This document shows positions 1 to 5,932 of a stretch of 7,308 nucleotides of DNA, one piece after another. Made by a program: the position numbers and the translations under genes. Numbering within the stretch: the first letter of the stretch is position 1; each line of letters starts with the position of its first letter. The DNA is taken from positions 1 through 7,308 of the forward strand of contig CBDULQ010000189.1 of the NCBI GenBank assembly GCA_965368115.1. Reading direction: 5' to 3'. This DNA comes from CBDULQ01 sp965368115 (lineage in GTDB: Bacteria > Pseudomonadota > Gammaproteobacteria > SZUA-229). The notes beneath the pieces are model-generated. The model had not been told where the DNA came from. It saw only the letters and a list, made by a program, of their open reading frames with translations, and did not search any database.

Positions 1-254
1 GAAAGCGGTGCGCGGCCCATATCGATGCCGGTCACTTTAGCGCCGCGCTGAGCCATGCTTTCCGACAGGATGCCGCCGCCGCAGCCGACGTCGAGTACGG
101 TTTTACCGGGCAGTTGTACACGTTCGTCGATGTAATGCAGACGCAGCGGATTGATGTCGTGCAGGGGTTTGAATTCACCCTGGGTATCCCACCAGCGCGA
201 GGCCAGTTCTTCAAATTTGGCGATTTCGCCGTGGTCGATATTGAGCGTGGTCAT
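1..254 (-). CDS. ubiG: Ubiquinone biosynthesis O-methyltransferase UbiG (N-terminal part, cut by window edge)
   Basis: UbiG is the SAM-dependent methyltransferase that carries out both O-methylation steps of ubiquinone synthesis. Only the first 84 codons are present; the rest lies left of position 1. The start ATG is at 254-252, and the protein begins MTTLNIDHGEIAKFEELASR. Residues 21-48 carry the UbiG-typical WWDTQGEFKPLHDINPLRL segment. The class I methyltransferase motif VLDVGCGGGILSE is at residues 53-65, and GIDMG at 76-80 supplies the acidic residue at the end of strand 2 (D78) that normally contacts SAM. The gene follows mtaD on the same strand after a 39-base gap, so the two are probably co-transcribed. 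No clear Shine-Dalgarno precedes the ATG. Identification is from recognisable family sequence and is firm despite truncation. Confidence 0.95.
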   Translation of the reverse strand, partial: MTTLNIDHGEIAKFEELASRWWDTQGEFKPLHDINPLRLHYIDERVQLPGKTVLDVGCGGGILSESMAQRGAKVTGIDMGRAPL

Positions 255-293
255 GATAAAAATCGGTCTGTAGTGAACAGGTTATAACGCGTT

Positions 294-1607
294 TCAGTCG
301 GCAATTTTAGCATTCCACTGCTGTGCTTTGCTGATTAATTTGGCTTCGTCCAGGGTGGTCAGGGCGCCCTGTTTAAGCAGGTGTTTGCCGGCAACCCAGA
401 CGTCGCTGACGTGCTGGCGGCCGCAACTATAGACCAGGTGTGAGAGCGGGTTGTAAACCGGGTTGAGTTCCAGGCTGCTGAAGTCCACCGCCACCAGGTC
501 GGCGAACTTGCCCGCTTCCAGTGAACCGATCTGGCTGTCCAGTCCCAGCGCCCGGGCGCCGTTGATGGTGGCCATGCGCAGGGTCTGGGCGGCACTCAGT
601 GCGGCGGCGTCGCCGGCCACGGCTTTGCCGAGCAGCGCGGCGCTGCGCATTTCGCCGAACATGTCCAGGTCGTTGTTGCTGGCCGTGCCGTCGGTGCCCA
701 GCGCCACGTTGACGCCGGCATCGAGCAGTTTCTGTACCGGACAGAAACCGCTGGCCAGTTTCATATTGGATTCCGGGCAATGGATGACATGGGCGCCGGC
801 TTCCGCTACCAGGGTAATTTCTTCATCGGTCAGCTGGGTCATGTGTACCGCCAGCAGGTTGGGAGACACCAGTCCCAGTGCGTGCAGACGGGCCAGCGGA
901 CGTTGTCCGGTCTGCGCCACGGCGTCTTCGACTTCGTGGGCGGTTTCATGGACATGGATATGCACCGGTAGATCCATTTCATCGGCCAGTACGCGCAGCC
1001 TTTGCAGGGGGGCGTCGGATACGGTGAACGGCGCATGGGGTGCGAACGGTGTGCGGATCAGGCTATCGCTACGGTATTTATCACGCAGGGCCAGGCCCTT
1101 GTCGATGTATTCGTCCGGGTTCTGTGCCCAGATAGTGGGAAAATCGAAGACGATCAGGCCGACGCAGGCGCGCATGCCGACGCTGCGTGCAACGCGTGCA
1201 GTCACGTCGGGGAAGAAATACATGTCGTTGAAACAGGTGGTGCCGGAACGCAGCATTTCCGCCATCGCCAGCTCGCTGCCGTCGTGGACGAATTCTTCGC
1301 TCACCCACTGCGCTTCCGCCGGCCAGATGTGATTGTTGAGCCAGTCCATCAGCGGCAGGTCATCGGACAGCCCGCGGAACAGGGTCATCGGACTGTGGGT
1401 GTGCGCATTGACCAGGCCCGGGACCAGCGCATGCCGGGTGAGTTCTTTTTCCACCTGGGCAGCGTATTTTGTGCGCGCCTCGCTGCTGGGTAACAGCTCA
1501 AGGATGCGACCGTCGTCGATGGCGATGCTGTGATCGGCCAGTATCGGATCACCGTCGGTGACCGGAATAATCCAGCGAGCGTGCAGCAGAGAGTCGATTT
1601 TTTCCAT
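294..1607 (-). CDS. mtaD: 5-methylthioadenosine/S-adenosylhomocysteine deaminase, TRZ/ATZ amidohydrolase family
   Basis: A 437-residue metal-dependent amidohydrolase of the ATZ/TRZ group. Visible signatures: the HTH metal pair H69/H71 in VPGLVNAHTHSPMTLFRG; HIHVHE with H218 and E221; H255 in LLAVHMTQL; HCPESNMKLASG at 276-287; and the metal/catalytic D306 in LGTDGTASNN. The C-terminus returns to the composite beta domain (GSLEAGKFADLVAVD, 361-375). This pattern is that of MTA/SAH deaminases, which convert methylthioadenosine to methylthioinosine; the P. aeruginosa homologue PA3170, which I recall lying between ubiG and mtnA, has been shown to deaminate MTA. With mtnA 3.3 kb away, that role is the best call. 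Other deaminase substrates (SAH, adenosine, guanine-like) cannot be excluded from sequence. The ATG at 1607-1605 has no strong Shine-Dalgarno and lies 11 bases from a small GC-rich hairpin (1619-1633). Likely an operon with ubiG. Confidence 0.88.
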   Translation of the reverse strand: MEKIDSLLHARWIIPVTDGDPILADHSIAIDDGRILELLPSSEARTKYAAQVEKELTRHALVPGLVNAHTHSPMTLFRGLSDDLPLMDWLNNHIWPAEAQWVSEEFVHDGSELAMAEMLRSGTTCFNDMYFFPDVTARVARSVGMRACVGLIVFDFPTIWAQNPDEYIDKGLALRDKYRSDSLIRTPFAPHAPFTVSDAPLQRLRVLADEMDLPVHIHVHETAHEVEDAVAQTGQRPLARLHALGLVSPNLLAVHMTQLTDEEITLVAEAGAHVIHCPESNMKLASGFCPVQKLLDAGVNVALGTDGTASNNDLDMFGEMRSAALLGKAVAGDAAALSAAQTLRMATINGARALGLDSQIGSLEAGKFADLVAVDFSSLELNPVYNPLSHLVYSCGRQHVSDVWVAGKHLLKQGALTTLDEAKLISKAQQWNAKIAD

Positions 1608-1742
1608 GGCCGCACCATACCCCGAGTGGGGGTCCGCATCAAGAACAGCGCGGCCGGAATCCCGCTGTGGACATGCTTTTCCACCTAAATAGTGTTATAA
1701 ACATCGGCAGCATTTAATAACACACAATATGGAGAGACATCG
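1608..1742. promoter_or_regulatory. Divergent intergenic region between mtaD and the lipoprotein genes
   Basis: This 135-base gap must hold the promoters of both divergent transcription units. Three short inverted repeats are visible: ACCCC/GGGGT at 1619-1623/1629-1633, just upstream of the mtaD start; ACAGCG/CGCTGT at 1645-1650/1663-1668; and GTGGA/TCCAC at 1667-1671/1680-1684. For the rightward unit there is a TGGACA (1668-1673, 5 of 6 matches to the -35 consensus) and an AT-rich TATAAA (1696-1701), but the spacing of 22 is too long, so I do not claim a defined sigma70 promoter. The Shine-Dalgarno GGAGAG at 1731-1736 lies 6 bases before the ATG at 1743. I recognise no known operator. Confidence 0.4.
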
Positions 1743-2360
1743 ATGCAGGTTTCCAAACTGACTCGAACCCTTCCGGTCATCGCACTGAGTTCTATTCTGG
1801 CGTTCGGCCTTGCCGCCTGTAACCCGAAAATCACTCGCGTGAGTTCGGATGAGGTGACCGACCTGAGCGGTAAATGGAATGATACCGATTCCCGCCTGGT
1901 TTCCGAAGAAATGATCCAGGACGTGCTGTCCCGGCCCTGGCTGGGTCGCTTCCAGGGTAAATACGGTAAACAGCCGACGGTGATCGTGGGTACCGTGCGT
2001 AATCTGAGTCATGAACACATTAATACGCGGACTTTCGTTAACGATCTGGAACGTGCCCTGATCAACTCCGGTGAAGTTCAGTTCGTTGCATCAGCCAACG
2101 AGCGTGGTGAGATTCGTGCCGAACGCCGTGATCAGGATCTGAATGCCACCGAAGAAAGCCGCAAGGCCATGGGCCAGGAAACCGGTGCCGATTTCATGCT
2201 GCAGGGCAGCATCAACACCATCATCGATGCGGTGAAGGGTGAACAGGCCCGTTTCTATCAGATCGACCTGACCCTGATCAATCTGCTGACCAACCAGAAA
2301 GTCTGGGTCGGCCAGAAGAAAATCAAGAAAACCGTGGAGAAGAGCGGCTTCCGCTTCTGA
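1743..2360 (+). CDS. LpoB-like (COG3417-type) outer membrane lipoprotein
   Basis: A 205-residue predicted lipoprotein. The signal peptide (positive K5/R8, hydrophobic 10-25) ends in the lipobox LAAC with lipidated Cys26; Asn follows, not Asp, so Lol sorting to the outer membrane is expected. The mature part resembles the LpoB/COG3417 fold: DLSGKWNDTDS at 40-50, PTVIVGTVRNLSHEHINT at 78-95, GADFMLQGSI at 148-157 and the terminal strand pair FYQIDLTLINLLTNQKVW at 171-188. In E. coli, LpoB activates the peptidoglycan synthase PBP1B. Here only about 14 residues lie between Cys26 and the start of the fold, without the long Pro-rich linker of E. coli LpoB, so the PBP1B role is uncertain; I therefore give no symbol. 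The start is set by GGAGAG six bases upstream. First of three lipoprotein genes in a row. Family assignment fairly sure, function not. Confidence 0.8.
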   Translation: MQVSKLTRTLPVIALSSILAFGLAACNPKITRVSSDEVTDLSGKWNDTDSRLVSEEMIQDVLSRPWLGRFQGKYGKQPTVIVGTVRNLSHEHINTRTFVNDLERALINSGEVQFVASANERGEIRAERRDQDLNATEESRKAMGQETGADFMLQGSINTIIDAVKGEQARFYQIDLTLINLLTNQKVWVGQKKIKKTVEKSGFRF

Positions 2361-2371
2361 TCCCTGTCCCC

Positions 2372-2409
2372 GGGTCATCCGATGCGCATCGCCACGCATC
2401 GGATGACTC
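2372..2409 (+). other. Strong intergenic hairpin without a T tract
   Basis: Twelve bases after the stop of the LpoB-like gene lies a near-perfect inverted repeat. Arms 2374-2386 (GTCATCCGATGCG) and 2395-2407 are exact complements (13 bp), extended by a G-T and a G-C pair to 15 bp, around an 8-base loop (2387-2394). No run of T follows; the next bases are TGAGCTATAAATACTC. It is therefore not a canonical Rho-independent terminator. It could stabilise the 3' end of the upstream message, cause partial termination so the first lipoprotein is made in excess over the second, or be an RNase processing site. As DNA it could also be a repeat-family palindrome. Confidence 0.6.
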
Positions 2410-2457
2410 TGAGCTATAAATACTCTAATAAGAAAATCTCCACCCGAGGCGTTTATC

Positions 2458-3786
2458 ATGGGTAATCTGCTATCCCGATTAACCATTGTGCTGGCAGCAC
2501 TGGTTGTTCTGAATCTTCAAGGCTGCGCGACTTCAGCGCAGAAATCATCAGGTATGCGTAACGCGCTGGCCACGGGTCAGTTCGACAAGGCGTTGGCGGA
2601 AGTCGAAAAAGAAGCCGGCAGCGATGACGTGATGGTGAATATGAATCTGGGTATGCTGCGTCGTCTGAACGGCGACTACAAAGGCAGCAATATCGCGTTC
2701 GAGAAAGCCAAGAACCAGATCGAAGCATTGTATTCCACCAGTATCACCGAGCAGGCCGGTGCGGTGATGGTGAATGACGAGACCATCAGTTTCGAAGGCG
2801 ATCGTTATGAACAGGTGCTGGTGCATGCTTACATGGCGATGAATTTTATCGACATGGGCGACCTGGACTCGGCGCGGGTGGAAATCCTGCAGGCCGATGT
2901 GAAAATGATGGAGTGGGGGGAGACGCCGGAAGAAGACCCGTTCATGCGTTACCTGGCCGGCATCGTTTTCGAGGCGCTGGGCGATGACGATGATGCACTG
3001 GTGTCCTATCGCAAGGCGGTGAAGGTGTATCAGAAAACTCGTGATCGCCAGGGTTTCGGTGTGCCGGTGCAGGTGCGCGAAGCCTACTTCCGCATGCTGG
3101 CGCGCAACGGTTTACGCAACGAACTGTCGACCGCGAAAAAAGAATTCGGCATGACCAACTGGCAACGTCCGGATACCCGGGGCCAGGGTGAACTGGTGAT
3201 GATCCTCAACAACGGACTGGCGCCGCAGCGACACCAGAAGGCGTTCCAGACCTGGTCGACTGAAATGTCGATGAACATCCGTATCGCCGTGCCCGATTAT
3301 CCGCAGCCGCCGCGTTATGTACCGCGTGTGAAAATGTCGGTGAACGGCCAGAACGCACTGCTGGAGACGGTGGAAAACATCGACGGCCTGGCGCGTGCTT
3401 CACTGAGTGACGACATGCCGGTGATTACCGCTCGCGCAATTGCACGTGCCGTGGTGAAGAAAAAATCCGAGAAAGAGGCCGGCGAGCGCAGCGGCGGCCT
3501 GGCACAACTGGCCATGCTGGTTGTGAACACGGCGACCGAAATCGCCGATACCCGTTGCTGGAATACCCTGCCACAGGAAATTCAACTGGCCCGCGCATGG
3601 TTACCGGAAGGGCAGTATCCGGTGACCTTTGAAGTGATTGCCGAGGGTGGTCGCGTGGTCGATCGGTTTACGCGCAAGGTGACTATCAAGGCGGGGCGCA
3701 AGACCATTCTCATCGACCACTGGCTGGCGCCGAATACGACACGCGGTTCGGTATTGTCCACGGCGAACAGCGGCGGTCGATACTGA
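2458..3786 (+). CDS. COG3014-like TPR-containing lipoprotein
   Basis: A 442-residue predicted lipoprotein of uncharacterised function. The signal peptide ends in LQGC with Cys23, followed by Ala, so outer membrane retention is expected. The N-terminal half is helical with TPR-like pairs: residues 32-55 (GMRNALATGQFDKALAEVEK), 57-87 (NLGMLRRLNGDYKGSNIAFEKA), 118-152 (YEQVLVHAYMAMNFIDMGDL onward) and 161-193 (YLAGIVFEALGDDDDALVSY). The second half has blocks I associate with COG3014-type proteins: GQGELVMILNNGLAPQRHQK (242-261), a beta-rich stretch around YPQPPRYVPRVKMSVNG, and CWNTLPQEIQLARAWLPEGQ (367-386). The TPRs suggest a scaffolding role, perhaps joining the two flanking lipoproteins; that is inference. 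Shine-Dalgarno GAGG at 2446-2449 is 8 bases before the ATG. It is separated from the gene before by 97 bases holding a strong hairpin, and from the next gene by 33 bases. Confidence 0.8.
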   Translation: MGNLLSRLTIVLAALVVLNLQGCATSAQKSSGMRNALATGQFDKALAEVEKEAGSDDVMVNMNLGMLRRLNGDYKGSNIAFEKAKNQIEALYSTSITEQAGAVMVNDETISFEGDRYEQVLVHAYMAMNFIDMGDLDSARVEILQADVKMMEWGETPEEDPFMRYLAGIVFEALGDDDDALVSYRKAVKVYQKTRDRQGFGVPVQVREAYFRMLARNGLRNELSTAKKEFGMTNWQRPDTRGQGELVMILNNGLAPQRHQKAFQTWSTEMSMNIRIAVPDYPQPPRYVPRVKMSVNGQNALLETVENIDGLARASLSDDMPVITARAIARAVVKKKSEKEAGERSGGLAQLAMLVVNTATEIADTRCWNTLPQEIQLARAWLPEGQYPVTFEVIAEGGRVVDRFTRKVTIKAGRKTILIDHWLAPNTTRGSVLSTANSGGRY

Positions 3787-3819
3787 ATTTATCGAGAACT
3801 GACACAACGGAACTGAATC

Positions 3820-4863
3820 GTGAGACATTCTAAATACTATATAACCGCGGGGCTTCTGGTCGGCCTGATGTCCCTGTTGCAAATCGCCTGTGTCGGCGCC
3901 GGCGTGAAGTCATCTTCCGGTGGCCCGAAACCGGACTGGGTGGATGGTGATGCGGGTTTCTATCCGAACAATCAATACCTGGTAGCGACCGGTTCGGCGT
4001 CGAATGCGGAGCTGGCCAAGGACCGGGCGATGGGCAATCTGTCGAAGATATTCGAAACCAAGATTCGCGAAAACAGTACCACGACTTCAGATACCCGGGT
4101 CAACGTGCGTAACGGTCAGGAAAGCTACACCAAGGATCAGCGCATTGCTCAACAGATCAACATTCGTACCGACAAGGTGATCAACGGTGCGCGCATCGCC
4201 GAAACCTGGTACGACAAACCGGTGCTGACCTATCATGCCCTGGCGGTACTGGATCGTCAGCAGGCGGGCAATAATATGCGTCAGGAAATGCAGCGTCTGG
4301 ATCAGGAAACCGAAATCGAGATCGGCCGCAGTAACGGCCAGAGCGATCCGCTGTTGTCGATGGCGGCACTCAACAAGGCGCTGGGTCTGCAACAGCAGCG
4401 TCAGGCTTTGCAGGCATCGCTGAAAGTTATAGACCTGAGCGGTCGTGGTCAGCCGTCGAGTTACAACCTGGCCGAACTGCGCGGGCAACTGGAATCCAAA
4501 CTGCAATCGTTACGCATTGCAACCGCGGTGGATCAGGATCCACTGGGGCGCCTCGATCAGGCTCTCAGGTCTGCCATGGGTAATGCCGGTTTTCCGGCGA
4601 CCGGTAGCGGTGATTTTACCCTGGTCGCCAATCTGGATGTGCAGGATCTGGGTTACCGACAGGGCTGGCACTGGCTACGCGGTAAACTCAGTGTGAAATT
4701 ACTGGAACGCGACGGCAAGGTGCGTGGTCGCAAGGAATGGCCGCTGAAGGTATCGGCGTTGCAGCAGAACGATGCTCAGAGTCGTATGATGACCCAGGTA
4801 TCGAAGAAGCTGAACAGCGAATTGAAACCGGCTATTCTGTCTTTTGCAACCGGAGTTGAATGA
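3820..4863 (+). CDS. LPP20-family lipoprotein
   Basis: A 347-residue exported protein. Residues 38-148 match the LPP20 domain pattern: PDWVDG, then YPNNQYLVATGSASNAELAK with following helix DRAMGNLSKIFE, and a later strand TYHALAVLDRQQA. This domain occurs in Helicobacter Lpp20 and the Vibrio flagellar lipoprotein FlgP, but nothing flagellar is present here. A Gln-rich, probably coiled segment (150-205) leads to a second alpha/beta domain (205-343) containing FTLVANLDVQDLGYRQGWHW that I cannot assign. The start is GTG at 3820: it alone gives a full signal peptide, and the next ATG (residue 17) would leave only seven residues before the cysteine. The lipobox is off-consensus (LQIAC, Gln at -3, Cys24), so lipidation is likely but not certain. 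A weak CGGA lies 8 bases upstream of the GTG. Third of the three lipoprotein genes; stop 10 bases before the mtnA ATG. Confidence 0.8.
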   Translation: MRHSKYYITAGLLVGLMSLLQIACVGAGVKSSSGGPKPDWVDGDAGFYPNNQYLVATGSASNAELAKDRAMGNLSKIFETKIRENSTTTSDTRVNVRNGQESYTKDQRIAQQINIRTDKVINGARIAETWYDKPVLTYHALAVLDRQQAGNNMRQEMQRLDQETEIEIGRSNGQSDPLLSMAALNKALGLQQQRQALQASLKVIDLSGRGQPSSYNLAELRGQLESKLQSLRIATAVDQDPLGRLDQALRSAMGNAGFPATGSGDFTLVANLDVQDLGYRQGWHWLRGKLSVKLLERDGKVRGRKEWPLKVSALQQNDAQSRMMTQVSKKLNSELKPAILSFATGVE

Positions 4864-4873
4864 AACACTGACC

Positions 4874-5917
4874 ATGACCCTACATGATTCAATCAGGGCT
4901 ATCAGCTGGAAAGATGATAGCCTTTTTTTATTAGATCAACGCTGGCTGCCGCAGCGTCACGAACAGCTGCAACTGACCGATGTCCAGCAGGTGGCGGATG
5001 CTATTCGCGATATGGTGGTACGCGGCGCACCGGCCATCGGTATCACCGCCGCTTACGGTATCCTGCTGGCTGCACGACAGCGCTATGCGGAAAACCCTCA
5101 ACACTGGAAACAGCGGCTGATCCCGGATCTGGAATTACTGGCCGCGTCACGGCCGACGGCGGTGAATCTGTTCTGGGCCATCGAACAGATGAAAACCCTC
5201 ATCGACGATATCGATGGCGATCCCTTTGCGACCCTGAAACAGGCGGCGGATCAGATTCACCAGGACGATATTCAGGCTAACTACACCATGGGCAAGCTGG
5301 GCGCCGACCTCATTGCCGCGGATGCTGCGAGTGTACTTACCCACTGCAATACGGGTTCGCTGGCCACCGGCGGTTTCGGTACTGCACTTGGCGTGATTCG
5401 CCAGGCGTTTATGGATCAGAAAATCAGTGCGGTGTATGCGGATGAAACCCGACCCTGGCTGCAGGGTGCTCGACTCACTGCCTGGGAACTGGTTCAGGAC
5501 CAGATTCCGGTCACCCTGCTTGGTGAGGGTGCGGCGGCTGCGCTGATGCGTGAAGGTCGGGTCAGCTGGGTGATCGTCGGTTCCGATCGCATTGCCGCTA
5601 ACGGCGATGTGGCCAATAAAATCGGCACCTATAGCCTGGCGGTGAATGCACGTCATCACGGCGTCAAATTCATGGTGGTGGCACCGACCACTACGGTGGA
5701 TATGAACATCGCTTGCGGAGCGGAAATCCCCATCGAACAACGCGCCGCCGACGAAGTCCTGAGTTGCGGTGGACAGCGTATAGCGGCCGAGGGCGCTGCC
5801 GCCTGGAATCCGGCTTTCGATGTCACGCCTGCAGAGCTGGTGGATGCCATTGTGACCGAGAAAGGCGTGGTGGAAAAACCCGATCTGCACAAAATGCAGG
5901 CCATGATGGACGGTTGA
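4874..5917 (+). CDS. mtnA: S-methyl-5-thioribose-1-phosphate isomerase
   Basis: MtnA isomerises 5-methylthioribose-1-phosphate to methylthioribulose-1-phosphate in methionine salvage. The 347-residue protein carries the family marks: LLDQRWLP (19-26), RDMVVRGAPAIGI (45-57), THCNTGSLATGGFGTALGVI (156-175) with catalytic Cys158 (Cys160 in B. subtilis), YADETRPWLQGARLTAWEL (188-206) and GSDRIAANGDVANKIGT (236-252) with catalytic Asp238 (Asp240 in B. subtilis). I choose ATG 4874; an in-frame TTG at 4844 would add ten residues overlapping the preceding gene and looks unsupported. The nearest purine-rich GGAG (4852-4855) is 18 bases away, too far for a good Shine-Dalgarno, so translation may be coupled to the preceding gene, which ends 10 bases upstream. 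A terminator-like hairpin lies in codons 8-19. MtnA works downstream of the MtaD route encoded on the other strand. The phosphorylase joining them is not in this window. Confidence 0.95.
   Translation: MTLHDSIRAISWKDDSLFLLDQRWLPQRHEQLQLTDVQQVADAIRDMVVRGAPAIGITAAYGILLAARQRYAENPQHWKQRLIPDLELLAASRPTAVNLFWAIEQMKTLIDDIDGDPFATLKQAADQIHQDDIQANYTMGKLGADLIAADAASVLTHCNTGSLATGGFGTALGVIRQAFMDQKISAVYADETRPWLQGARLTAWELVQDQIPVTLLGEGAAAALMREGRVSWVIVGSDRIAANGDVANKIGTYSLAVNARHHGVKFMVVAPTTTVDMNIACGAEIPIEQRAADEVLSCGGQRIAAEGAAAWNPAFDVTPAELVDAIVTEKGVVEKPDLHKMQAMMDG
4896..4929 (+). terminator. Intrinsic-terminator-like hairpin with T7 tract inside mtnA
   Basis: Arms 4897-4904 (GGCTATCA) and 4915-4922 (TGATAGCC) are perfect complements. 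After a single G-A mismatch (4905/4914) the stem continues with C-G and T-A pairs (4906-4907 with 4912-4913), closing on a GGAA loop (4908-4911), which is of the GNRA type. An outer G-T pair is possible at 4896/4923. Seven T bases follow directly (4923-4929). This has the full form of a Rho-independent terminator. It lies in codons 8-19 of mtnA, where the encoded residues (RAISWKDDSLFL) look like genuine MtnA sequence. It may end transcription of the lipoprotein genes, act as an attenuator that ribosomes on mtnA disrupt, or be a coincidence of coding sequence. Confidence 0.5.
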
Positions 5918-5932
5918 GGGGGCGGCCCTTCG

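Noticed and set aside
463..1332. Long open frame on the plus strand antisense to mtaD
   Set aside because: It has low-complexity Ser/Ala/Arg-rich composition, no recognisable domain and lies wholly over a well-conserved amidohydrolase; it is a by-product of GC-rich codon use.
4860..4871. Tiny ATG-AAA-CAC-TGA frame with GGAG upstream, just before mtnA
   Set aside because: It could in principle be a three-codon leader that couples translation into mtnA, but it is too short to support from sequence, and its ATG overlaps the stop codon of the previous gene as often happens by chance.
4844..4873. Upstream TTG start for mtnA, overlapping the LPP20-family gene
   Set aside because: No Shine-Dalgarno precedes it, it would overlap the upstream gene by 20 bases, and the added residues do not resemble MtnA N-termini; the ATG at 4874 is simpler.
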